From: Struthio camelus
Lineage: Eukaryota; Chordata; Aves; Struthioniformes; Struthionidae
Reading direction: 5' to 3'
DNA length: 64,000 nucleotides
NCBI RefSeq assembly: GCF_040807025.1
Contig: NC_090967.1
Coordinates: 3,098,001-3,162,000, forward strand
The first letter of the stretch is position 1; every line of letters begins with the position of its first letter. The translations under genes were made by a program, and so were the position numbers. Below, in pieces: positions 13,281 through 38,320 of the stretch. The notes beneath the pieces were generated by a model. The model was not told the DNA's origin. It saw nothing but the letters and a program-made list of their open reading frames with translations, and made no database searches.

Positions 13281-15189
13281 CCAAGGCGGTGTGTCACCCC
13301 GCATCCCCATCCATGTGTCTATCCATGCGGAGCGAGGCAGGAGGAGGAGGGGCGAAGGCAGGGAGGAACGAGGGAGTCGGGCCAGCGCGAGCGGCGAATC
13401 CGTTCCCGTTTGCCCTCAGCGAAATCATGTCAGGCAGCAGCATCTGAGCGCGGCGGACAGCTCTCCTCCCCCCGCACCGAGCGGCCGAGCCGCGTTTCCT
13501 CCACCCGCGGCACGGGCACTTCCATCTCCCTCCCCAGCCTCCAGCCTCTCGCGCGCCAGAGAGAAGTGGGGCGATAATTCATTACAAACACACGGCCTGC
13601 CTCGACGGCTTAGCCCAGTGGTGCCTCTAGCCCTCCTGGCTTCGGCAGCGCTCGAAGCCCGTCTCCCACCTCCCCTGCACCAGCAGCATCCCTGCGCCGA
13701 CGGTCCCTGTGTCCGGGCAGCCCCAGCTGAGCCTCGCGTTTTGGGATGGAAGCAGTGGCTAAATCCTCTTCAGTTATCTTGAAGCACATGCTTAACCTTA
13801 TCTCAGCGCCCGTGGGGTGCTGCTGCTGGCAGGCGCTGGGGAAGACGTTACCGCCCCTGCAGAGCTCAGCCAGCAAAGCAGAAGGGATGTCCCAAGACCA
13901 TGCAGCGATGCCACATCTGTGCCCGCACTGGGTGCTGTATCCGTGCCCATGGCTAATCCTGTATCCATGCCTGTGGTGGATGCTCTCCCCTCCCAGGGCT
14001 GCTCCTTCTCCACTGGCTCGGCAGATCTATTTAAGTCACAAACCTTCCAGCATGTCCCCATGGGATCTGTCACTCTTTTCCCCTCTTCTACTGGGATTTT
14101 GCTCCACTGCAACGCCAGCTCCAAAGCTACCGATGAGGTTTCGCTTGGCTCCAGCGAATTCGGCTCTCGGCTCCTCCCGCTCCTGCCGGCTCCTGGGGAA
14201 TAATTTGCTTATCCCTTCGAAGAGCTGGGAGCAGAGAGGAGCACCAAGACAGGCTGTGGACCCCCTGGCAAGGGACTGCCAGAGCAGGATGCAGATCCCA
14301 CCCGTGACTCCCTTGAGCCCACCTCTCTGCACACGACGGGTCCCCAGGCCAGTCCCACCGTTCCCGGGATCCAAGCATCCTGGGGTGCAGCGCCTTGGAG
14401 CGTCCCGTTATCCAGGACACAAGCCAGGACTCAGAGCCCTCCATGCGCATCACAGCATGAAGGACACGAGAAGGATGCAGGTGGCCGAGGCCATCATGGG
14501 TCACCGCCATCTCAAACGCTTTCCGCTTCTTCCACTGAGCACTTTCCAAATTGCAGATTTCAGAGTCGGTGCCCCTTGGACCATGGCACCTGTAATGTGG
14601 CCTGGGGACCCCAGGGCCGTCCCCAGGGCCACAGCTGTACTGATTTCTTAGAAAGGCACAACGTGGGGCTGGTGCAAAGTGCTAGAGCATCGGCAGAAAT
14701 TTCCCAGCACCTGAATGCAGGTGGCGCTGGGATGCGGTGGGGCTGCTAAAACAACAGGTTGAGTGGCTGCTCAGCTGTTTTTAGCCCCCAAACTTGACAT
14801 ACACGCTTGGTCCCCAGGCGATGCAACAGGCTCCTTCTGTCACCTTTGGGTCTGGACCTGGATAACCCCCACGGTGTTATAGAAAAGGGGGGTTTTGGCA
14901 ATGCCATGTTTGCAGCTTCTTTGGGGACTCAAGCCCCAAGGGACCGTCCTGCCTGCGGGCACCCGTCCCGTGTGCCAGATGGGGCACCTCGAGGCGGGCG
15001 CTGCAGGGAGGGGAGCAGAGATGGTGGAGCCGTACAGGGAACGGCATGAAGCAACCAGGCCCCATGATTCAGCTGGGACACGCAGCCCTCCCCGTGCCTG
15101 GGCGAGGCGTGTTGGGACGGGAGCGGGTGGCACGGCCCTCCCATGGGTGTGTGGCACCAGGCAAGCGAGCAGCGCCTCGCGGCCTGCAC

Positions 15190-15722
15190 GCAGTGCTGAG
15201 CGGGCAGCTTCTGGCGCCCTGCGTGCAGCACCGAGCACCTAATGTGCAGCATCTCATGCCCCGCGTGCGGCACTGAGCGTGCAGTGCTGAGCACCCACTG
15301 TGCAGTGCAGAGCATGCAGTGCCACACACACTGCACGTGTGGCACTGAACGCGCAGCGCCTTGCTGCCCATGTGCAGCACCGAGCCACCACACGCAGCAC
15401 TGAGCACCCAATGCACAACACCCAGTGTGCAGCACTGACCACCTAGCACGCAGCACCCAGGATGTAGCAGCGAGCATGCTGTGTGCAGCGCCGAGTGTGC
15501 AGCGCTGAGCACCCCTTGCGCAGCACCGGATGCGCTGCAGGCGGGGCTGAGTACCCAGCGCGCAGCACCCAGCATGAAGCACTGAGCACCCTGCGGGTAT
15601 TGCCTGGTCCCTCCTTGCGCAGCGCCGAGCACCCAGCATGCAGCGCCGGGGCCCCCCTGTGCAGCGCCGAGCACCCAGCATGTAGTGCCTAACGCACCCT
15701 GTGCAACGCCGAGCACCCCGCG
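15190..15722. repeat. Degenerate minisatellite just upstream of the ROR promoter
   Basis: About 530 bp consist of diverged tandem units of roughly 19-23 bp resembling GCAGCGCCGAGCACCCAGCA, with spacings and variants such as gcagtgctgagcaccca. The array keeps one strand open for over 400 codons, producing a Cys/Ala-rich pseudo-protein. That reading is a by-product of the repeat and not a gene. Confidence 0.85.
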
Positions 15723-15802
15723 CGCGGGTTCGAGCCCGGCGGCCGCACGAAGCAGGGGCCGTGCCCAGCCGGGCACCGGGGCGGCGGCAGGGAAGGAGGG
15801 AA

Positions 15803-15848
15803 AGGAGGAGGAGGAGGAGGAGGAGGAGGAGGAGGAGGAGGAGGAGGA
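15803..15848 (+). repeat. (AGG)15 purine tract in the ROR promoter
   Basis: An almost pure AGG trinucleotide run is followed by G-rich purine DNA to 15,885. Long polypurine mirror-type tracts can form triplex or G-quadruplex structures. It lies about 300 bp upstream of the ROR start codon. Confidence 0.85.
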
Positions 15849-15889
15849 TGGGGGGGAGGAAGGGGAGGAAGGGGAGGAGGTGGGGCTTA

Positions 15890-16219
15890 AAGTGAAACCG
15901 ATTTCGGGGGGGCGGGGCCGGCGCCGGGCTCGTCATGTGAACGGCCACATGCTCGGGCAGAAGTGGGTCAGCGGCGCCGCGGAGGGGCAGGTGCCAGAGC
16001 CGCCCGGTGCTGCCCGGTGCCTCCCGGTGCCGCCGCGCCCGCGCCGCCCGCCGCCGCCGGCCGCCGCCGGCGCGTCCCGCTGGGCTCCGCCGGGCTCCGC
16101 CGGGCTCCGGGGCCGTCGCCGTCGCCGCCGCCGCGCTGCCGGGGCCGCTCGCCCGCTGCAGGACGCCGCTGCCCGCTCCCATGAGCTCCCCGGTGCGGTG
16201 CTGATCGCCGCCAGCCACG
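15890..16219 (+). promoter_or_regulatory. CpG-island promoter and 5' UTR of the ROR gene
   Basis: The region is extremely CpG-rich. It has a GC box (ggggcggggcc, about 15,909-15,919) and two facing E-boxes, CATGTG at 15,934 and CACATG at 15,946. An IRF/PRDM1-like AAAGTGAAACCGA lies at 15,889-15,901. Short direct repeats occupy 16,005-16,030 (ccggtgc type) and 16,078-16,110 (cgggctccgc type). There is no TATA box. The start site is inferred to lie between about 15,950 and 16,100; the exact base cannot be read from sequence. Confidence 0.6.
16181..16204 (+). CDS. Short upstream ORF in the ROR 5' leader (7 codons)
   Basis: ATG at 16,181 opens a frame encoding MSSPVRC and stops at TGA 16,202-16,204, 15 nt before the ROR start codon. 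If the transcript begins upstream of it, as the CpG island suggests, scanning ribosomes meet it first. Translation of the receptor would then depend on leaky scanning or reinitiation. The reading is certain; translation is not shown. Confidence 0.4.
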   Translation: MSSPVRC

Positions 16220-30964
<14,745 letters not shown>

Positions 30965-33900
30965 GGCTCAGGGCAGCCAGCTCCCTTCTAGTTTCCAAAG
31001 TTTGGAGATGAACTAAACTTCAGAGGTTTGGGGCAGTTTATTTAAATCAAATAATCAAACCCAAGAGAACCTGTGGGGCCAGGGTAGCTCCCAGGCCCCG
31101 TTTCCTTGCTGTGGATTGCAATAGCTCTTGAATGTAAAGCACCTTGAAGGAAAAGCAACCTGACTTTGCCATACTAGTGAAATGAATGTGAAATCTCTGC
31201 TTGGGAGAGGAGATGCTCCTGTAAGTAGTAAGGTACCGATACCTCCCCGAAGTGCATGAACCCCGGCAGAGCACGCACCCCGCGCTCATGGCACAACGCG
31301 CAAGGACCCACGACCAGCCCTCCCCGAGGTCCCGGCTCGCACTGCCCATCTCTGATCTTTATTTTTACACACACACAAGGCAAAAGCATGGGATGAAGAA
31401 AGGGCAATGCAGACCTGTCTGGATAGGGCTGAGCCAGACTGGTGGGGGCAGCTTTCTGCTCCCGGCTGCACCCAAGGCAGAAGCTCTGCTTTATTCGTTC
31501 TCACTTGGCGCGGCCAGAGATAAGACCCAGTTGCATGCTGGGGAGGGAGATCCAGCACTGAATCTCCTTGTGGAGGAAGATGGTTTGAGGGGAAGGAGTC
31601 CCAGCACAGAGGGCAGAAGCTTTGCAGGGTCTCTGTGCCCTCTTGCAAGCTCTTTGCCCAAAGGCAAGTCCAGCTGAGGCTGCTCGGCCAAGCCACCCCC
31701 TCCCGCTCTGGCTGGCCGACCGCACCGTCTTTCAGAGCAAATTTGGCAGGTTTGCCCACCTCGCGTGTTTTTTTTCAGATCTTGAGGGCTTCTCTCAGAA
31801 AGGGGCTTTGCCCTTGTGAGTATGGCCAAATCTCGCCTCCTGGCTGCTGCCTCGAGCTCTGTTGGTGCATTGGCTCGGGGCTCAGGAGGACGCGTGCTGC
31901 TCCCTCACATGTTGTCGCAAACAGTGGTTCTTGGGGATCTAGGCTGTTGCACTTAGTTTTTTAGAGACTTTTGAAAATCTTTCCTGTGATTTTAGCAGCC
32001 CAGAGTAGCTTTTGTGGCCTTTCCTCCTCCCAGCCTAGAGCCAGCTCTGCCGCCGTGTCCCCTCTTCCCACAGCGGGCCCCGTGAGGAGCGCTGTCTTTG
32101 CCTCTTCTGCAGGTTGAGTTGGACCCAGGTTTTTCCCTCGAGGAGCTCTTTGGTACTGGTATTTTGGAGTTTATCCTCTATTTAGCAGTACCTGGGGGCT
32201 TTTAAAGGGGATAAACTGCCTTTTGGGGCAGGGGGAAGTGAAAGGTCCTTTTTCCTTGCCCAGGAAGTTACAGTCTGGTCTGGACCCACTGCTCCAAGCT
32301 TGGGAGGCTCAAAAGGAGAAGGAGGGATGGTTTTGTCTGGGGAATGATACCAGCTCCTTCCCCTGCTGTGATAGCCCGTGGCTGGCTGGATTTCTCGAGG
32401 GATTCACCCACCAGGCTCCACAGATGATTTTTCAGTCCTTGTTCCTGCTCCTCCTGCAATGAATGCCAAAAGCTACAAGGGAAAAAACCTGCTATGAGGC
32501 AGCCCCAATTTCTGCTGACAAAGGGCTACATTGCCAAGTTCTTTCCCTGCTTTGCATTGATTTCTCACGCATACAACCACATCCTCCAGCAGCTTCTATC
32601 ATTGCTGAACGTAAAGCCAAAACAGTCAACTCCATAATTGCACCCCGTAAACTAAAGAGGCAGCTTTATTAGCTATGGCAGTAGATATTCATGCTTGCGC
32701 TTAAAAGACCTCCTAGGGGAGAACATGGACCAAACTCATTCAGGGAAGACTCGCCAGGAAGCCAATGTGGAGAAAAGCTGAGGAAAAACTTGGGATTCTG
32801 CTGTTTTCCCGTGGCCGCTGTTCTCAAAATGTGGCTACGTGCTTTCTCCTTTTGTCCACCACGCTCAGAACTGCTTATCGGAGCATATCAGAATTTGGCA
32901 GCCTCCTTGCTTTCCTTGATGTCGTCATCCCCTGATCCCCTGTGTCTCCGGAGAAGGCTGCTGACCGTCCCGGTGGCCTGCTGCAGTGTTGAGTGCCAAT
33001 ACGTTGTTCTCCGAAGCAGTGTTAGCAGGGGTGGGGATGTGTCGAGCTTGTTTCCTCCCCCCCCCCCCACCCCGCCCTTGGATTCTAAAGCTTTACGGAA
33101 GTGAAAAGTCAGTATTGCCTTTTTCGTCTCGAGGGTTGTGCCTTTTTTTGAAAATCATTTCCAACAGCACCGTTCGCTTCCTGGCTCCTCTCCCCCTGGG
33201 GGAGACAGGCCTTAGGGAAAAGCACTCGAAAGAGTGAACGCGCTTTGCAGCAGGGTCTCTCATCCTCCATTTCTGTGGGAAGGTGGTGAGCCCTCTCCTG
33301 GAGGAAAGAGCTGCAGGTGTTTTGAAATGTTCAGTAAAAAAGCACACACCCTTCTTCACATCCTCGGTATTCGCCAGCCAACATGCACAATGGTATGCGT
33401 CACCGTTTTCATTTCATCGGCAAAGACACTAAGAAAGCACCTTAAATCAGGAAAAGACTGAGCCCTCGCCACGAGCTGCGTTTCTTTCCTGCTTACAACA
33501 CAACATCTCTGCAATGGGAGAGATTTGGGATTTTGAGCAATAAAAGCCCGTGTGGGAATCAAAGGGCAACTGGAAGTATTAGACACTTGTAACCCACCCT
33601 GCTGAATGGCAGGAACCAGCACTTTTAACTTTAAAGGAACCAGCTTGTTGATGAAATGATTTCTTGGGGAGTATAAATGAGTTTTTCACCAGGAGCAGAG
33701 TTTGGGCCCTGGTCCCTGGTACTGCCTTCCAAGAACCAAACGAAAGCGAGTCATTTCAGGCGCCCAGTTATCTTTGCAGCCGCCCTGGGGAGGGAGGCGC
33801 GCATAGACCAGGATGGGATGGCGTGCTGAAGCCCCATGGCACCCCTACGGGTTTCAGCCTGGGCTTTTGGCATGCCCCCCGCATGCTTGCACCCAGTCTC

Positions 33901-34435
33901 ACAGGGCTGAGGTCCCTTCGGGCACCTGTGGTGAGAGCCACTGCTTTCCAGCCCCAGTGCTGCCGGACGGGACAGACAGCGGCTCAGCATAAGGAGGAAT
34001 CAAGATTTTAGGGACATGCATCCCAGACAGACGGGCAAAAATGTCCAAGCCTAAAGCCAGCGGGAGTTTCCCATGCCTCCATTCCCACCTGGCTGCAGCG
34101 CAGTGCCTGGGACTGAAGCAGGGAGATCTCCTTTCTCCTCTCTACCTGAGCAGCACGCAGCCAGCAGAGCTGAGAAATCGGAGCCCCGAGACCACCAACT
34201 CGTTTAGATGCTCAGTCCTCAACGTCTCCGAGAAATGTTTCCATCCCACCAGCCACTAGATGTTTTGGCGCTTTATTTTAAAAGGTAACAAAGTAAAGGT
34301 TCCCTTTAGAGGGATGACCTCAGCAGCGAGGGATTGCTCTTTTCCAGATGAAGATTAATTTTGTGTTTGTTTGTTTGCTATGGCAGTTTAGCTGAGTGTG
34401 CATTTCCACCTCCAGAACCCTCACACTGTGTATAA

Positions 34436-34505
34436 AAAATGGATAAAATATATATAATATATATATTCTTGTGAATGTTGGTGCAAAAGAGAAAATATAT
34501 AAAGT
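34436..34505. repeat. AT-rich simple sequence in the ROR 3' UTR
   Basis: This is a run of ATAT/TATA dinucleotides interrupted once. A similar AT tract lies at 36,738-36,776 in the intergenic region. Confidence 0.8.
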
Positions 34506-34930
34506 TTCAGTTGGTTTTATGTTATTTTTTATCTATATGAATGAAAGGAAGAAATGGAGAACATTTTTTCCATCTGACACCCCCCCACACACACCTACCT
34601 GTAGATACTGACAGGTTTTATGGAAATGTTTTACTTTTTAGACTTAGGAACATGCTTCTGTTCTCATTGAATGTTCTGTCTTGTAAGATTGTAATTTCTA
34701 TTTTTTTAAAGAAAAGAAAATAACTAAATAATAAAACTTCCTCTTTCAGACCAGTCAGCTAGGAAGGGAGGGCAGGGGAGGGAGAAATGTTTACTTAAGG
34801 ACAAAAGCTTTGTCTGAATTTTTCATGACATGAAATAAAAAAGTAATATAATGTATGGAAGAATAACTTTTTATTGAGGCGTATTCTATAGGTATATAGA
34901 TGTATATTGCACAAAATTTACAGGAAGAAA

Positions 34931-34936
34931 AATAAA
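34931..34936 (+). terminator. Distal poly(A) signal AATAAA of the ROR gene (candidate)
   Basis: The canonical hexamer is followed within 20 bases by a T/G-rich stretch. It is the last of three hexamers within about 200 bp (34,730; 34,834; 34,931) and lies about 2.1 kb before the SCAMP4 promoter. Confidence 0.45.
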
Positions 34937-34955
34937 GTCTGTTTTGCAAGGTAAA

Positions 34956-37039
34956 AAATAACACTGTTGGAAATAGTGACTGTGATTCTGCATTTTAGCA
35001 AATGGTGAGGCTGGAAGCAAACCCCCTCAAAGGTAGTGAAAGGCTTTGAATTTGCTTGAGCTGGCTCCAGACCAAGCCATAATAGGAGCTATGATCCAGC
35101 ACAGTATTTACACACAAGGCTAAATTTTAGCGATTTTAAGGTATTATTAAGTTCATTTTAATTTAGCACACACTTACAGACCTTGTTGAGCCAGGGCCAA
35201 GCCAGGATTTGTCCCTCGTGGACGTGCGTTGGGGCTTCAGCCCTCCGAGGGACACGGCGCGCTGCTGCTGTACATCCTCCACCCCAGGACACCTGGGATC
35301 TGGGAAAGGGCTTTGTTTGGGGAAACTGCCGCTGAAACACCACCACCTCTCCATCAGGATGCAGTTGGCTCAGAGGTACCTGTGGGTACTCAATGTGTAA
35401 ATCTTATTCCCGTTTCCCCTGAAAAGCCCACCTGGATGTGAGCTTCCCCCCACTCCCTGCACAAACCCAAAGCAGTCGTCCCCGGGCAGCAGAAGCTGTG
35501 CAAAATGGAGCCGGGAGCATAGCTTGTCGGGGCTATGGAGTAAAGCAAAATAAAGAAAATGCATCCTGGTATCAGCAGGGTGAGCAAATCCCAGGGTCCC
35601 TCCTCATCGGCTCCCCAGCCGTTGCCACTCCGCAGCTCGTGTGTCTTTGTTCCCATAAATTACATGTTGCACAATGAAACCTGGCTGCTACTCAGAGCCA
35701 GGAACACCAGAAATAGGGCACAGCTCACAGAGACTGTGGGGAAGTTTTCACACAAAGGGAGCAGAAACGGGGCGGCTGGGACTGCAGTGAACCGCTCTGT
35801 CCGGTGCGGGAGCGCCCAGAGACCAGCTGGAGCTCTGGGAGCCACCTATGGCCCAGCCAGGCTGCTGCACGTCTATTTGGGTTTCATTTAAAACAAAAGC
35901 CTTTTTCCAGGTGAATCAAGGTTTCTTTACTTTTTGGAAAAACATAAATAAAAACTCAGGGAAAGTGGTTTAAATTTTCTTTGCAAAGAGCTATTCTTTC
36001 AATAAAGCACTTTTATGGAAAACCGCCTTGCAGTTCCAGGGAAGGTGCTGGGAACTGCCGAGCCGAGCGTTCAACATCCAGCGCTCACAGGAGCCAGCCA
36101 AGGACAGACTCGAGGGGCACCATCGCTGCCTCACCAGCCCCAACACCCTCAGCAAGAGGTGGCAGGGCCAGGAAGGGACAACTCGGCCCAGGGAGGACAG
36201 GCGCTGCCGGGCCCTGCCGTCCGTGGCGCCTCCCCACTGCCACCAGCGTCCCTCTCTTGCTGGTGGCCCAGCGCCTCCAGCAGCGCTGGATTTACTGGGG
36301 CGGAGTGACCTCTGCTGGCTTACAGCTAAAATATTCCCTTCATTTTTGCCATCCTTCTGGACAGACGGACAGGAGGCCCGATCCTCTCCTGCTAAGCGCG
36401 TTGGCCCACCTGGCGCACGGCGGCTTCGGGCCGCAGGCGATCCCGAGCGGCGCTGGGCAGCCTGCCGAGAGCGTCAGGCCGGACACCCCCAACAAACCCC
36501 GAGGCCGGTCTTTTAGGGAAACTTAACCTAAATTCGGCCTGCATTCGTGCGGGTGAAGGCCTGGGCCTTCGCTTAGCGTAAGCGACCGGCGTCGGAGCGC
36601 TGTGTGTTTGTGCACCGCAACCCCAGGGCCTGTAAATACAGGGCTTATATAGCGAAGAATTAACAGCCTTTACAGAGATGCTGCACCTTGGCACAGGTGT
36701 TAGTAAGACAACGCAGTGTGAATAAGGAGCAACAGAAGCAAATATATACATATATATACATATAAAAAAAATATAACCCGGAGGGTGTCGGTGTGGCCGT
36801 GTGGGACTTTCCCTGCACACCACTTCCAGGCTGCATTATCAGGAAGATTTTTAAGGTGATTTCTCTGTCAAACCATTACTGCCCTGTTTTGCTGTACCTT
36901 AGATTTCGCAGACTGCGGGGCTGCCCCAAGGCAGCAGGGCCCGATCCACAAAGGCAGGGCCGACTCCGCGCCCCCGGCGAGGCTTCACACTTCTGTCCCT
37001 CCCCGCCCCCCGTAGCCACAGTGTTAGGGCGCGCCTCAG
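34956..37039. other. Short intergenic region between ROR and SCAMP4
   Basis: About 2.1 kb separate the last ROR poly(A) signal from the SCAMP4 CpG island. The region includes AATAAA hexamers near 35,945 and 36,000 and an AT dinucleotide tract at 36,738-36,776. I see no exon. Confidence 0.55.
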
Positions 37040-37212
37040 CCTACACCTCGCAGCCGGCTCGCTCCTCACGTGACGGGTCGAGGGGGGCGTGCCGCGGGGC
37101 CTGCCGGGAGATGTAGTCCTCTACCTCCCTGCCCCCCTGGCGGCGGCGCTCGCTGGGACTCTCTTTCCCAGCGTGCCTGGCGGCTGCGCGGAGGGCTCGA
37201 GGGAGCGGGGCT

Positions 37213-37255
<43 letters not shown>

Positions 37256-37270
37256 GAGGTGGGCACGGTA
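37040..37270 (+). promoter_or_regulatory. SCAMP4: SCAMP4 CpG-island promoter and non-coding first exon (inferred)
   Basis: This CpG-rich block has a palindromic E-box/CLEAR-type TCACGTGA at 37,066-37,073. Two ZNF143/THAP11-like elements follow: TGCCGGGAGATGTAGT at 37,102-37,117 (reverse orientation) and TTCCCAGCGTGC at 37,165-37,176. Next comes a (CGG)14 run and a possible donor gtaaac at 37,268. No ATG-led coding exon joins the known SCAMP4 exons here. I therefore infer a 5' UTR exon, as expected because the start codon lies in a later exon at 43.9 kb. Confidence 0.6.
37214..37255 (+). repeat. (CGG)14 trinucleotide repeat at the SCAMP4 5' end
   Basis: This is an uninterrupted run of 14 CGG units just upstream of the likely first-exon donor, so it is probably transcribed in the 5' UTR. 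Such runs are prone to length variation and to G-quadruplex or hairpin formation. Confidence 0.9.
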
Positions 37271-37479
37271 AACACTGGCGGCTGCCCCCGGCTGGGCCCG
37301 GGGCGGCGGGGGGCCGAGGCCCGGACGGGGGGACGCGGGCAGGCGGTGGGGGGTGTGACAGAGCCGGGGCGGCGGCGGGACTAGGGTAGCGGGATCAGCT
37401 CGGGGGTAGTGGGCCGGGCTGGGAGGCGGCGGGAGCGGCCCGGGGAGGGGGGCGGCCATGTCTTCTGGGGGCAGCGGGG

Positions 37480-38320
37480 GGCGACGAGGACATCCCGGGG
37501 GGGGGGGGCAAGCGAGGGGCAGCGGGGCCAGGCCGAGGAGGTACCGGGAGAGGTTTGGGGACGAGCGGGGGCGGGCCGGGAGGTAACGGGGACAGCTGTA
37601 GGGGAGCCCGGGGGACAACGTGGACAGCCTGGGGGAGCAGGTGGGGGGTGACAGAGCTGTGGGGGGAAATGGGGACAGTCGGGGGGGAGAGGCAACGAGG
37701 GATTAATGGGGATAGCCTGGGGAGGGCAGCGGAGGGGTAATGGGGACAGCCTGGGGAGGGGGGGACAGCAAAGAGAGAAGTAGCAAAGACGATCTTGGTG
37801 GAGGGTAGCGCTGGGGGGGGTGGGGGATGCAGGGACGTGCAGGGGAACGGGGGACAGCAGGGTGCCGTAAAGGGAAGCTAAGCTGGGAAACAGCCCTCAC
37901 GGCAGGGAATGTGAGGGACAGGTCTGTGGTGGGGGGTATTGGGGACAGCCCTGGTAGGGGATGGCGTTGGGGGGTGTCAGGGACAGCCGTGGTGGAGGAC
38001 AGCGTGTGTGGGGTGGTGTTGGAGGCAGTCCTAATGGGGGACAGCATGGGGATGGCCACTGGAGACAGTCTTGGGGCTATTGGGGACAGCTCTGGTGGGG
38101 GGCAGCAGCAGGGGAGAGCACGCTAGAGGAAGCATGTGTTTGAAGCATGTATTGGGGACAGCACCTGTGTGAGGAGGAATCGGGGACAGCCCTGGTGGGG
38201 GACAGCCCTGGTGGGGGGAGGTATTGGGGTCAGCCCTGGTGGGAGCAGCAGTGGTGGAGCAGATATCGGGGGCAGCGCGTGTGTGGCAAGGTATCAGGGA
38301 CAGCCCTGGAGGCACAGTGT
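37480..38320 (+). repeat. G-rich minisatellite at the start of SCAMP4 intron 1
   Basis: Dozens of diverged copies of tggggacagcctgggg occur over about 800 bp, immediately downstream of the SCAMP4 first-exon donor. Frequent GGGG runs on the + (transcribed-RNA) strand give it strong G-quadruplex or R-loop potential. Confidence 0.85.

Larger units (their letters stand above)
1..15189. other. Upstream non-coding region
   Basis: I find no exon chain or recognisable protein domain on either strand. GC content is high, so long chance ORFs are common. AT-rich islands with homeodomain-type motifs stand out at about 1,541-1,610, 2,130-2,205, 4,500-4,700, 5,860-5,990, 7,700-7,810, 8,680-8,730, 9,950-10,080 and 11,735-11,830. 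They are candidate enhancers. A CpG-rich patch at 3,190-3,450 ends in a good donor (gtgagc at 3,449) and could be an untranslated first exon, but nothing proves it. Confidence 0.5.
30965..34955 (+). other. RORB-like: 3' UTR of the ROR gene with several poly(A) signals
   Basis: No further ROR exon follows the stop. The next AATAAA signals are at 33,539 (followed by a GT-rich stretch), 34,730, 34,834 and 34,931 (followed by gtctgttttg). The AT-rich end, 34,330-34,740, with T-rich and ATATAT tracts, looks like the terminal part of a long vertebrate 3' UTR. I infer that the main cleavage site follows one of the three signals near 34.7-34.95 kb. The signals are visible; which are used is unknown. 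Confidence 0.5.

Noticed and set aside
13746-14651. 301-codon + strand open frame
   Set aside because: No recognisable domain; partly generated by short imperfect repeats (gtatccatgcc type); no promoter or splice sites fit.
14929-16218. 429-codon minus-strand open frame rich in Cys, Ala and His
   Set aside because: It runs through the degenerate minisatellite and CpG promoter; its repetition follows the DNA repeat, no domain is visible, and it overlaps the ROR promoter.
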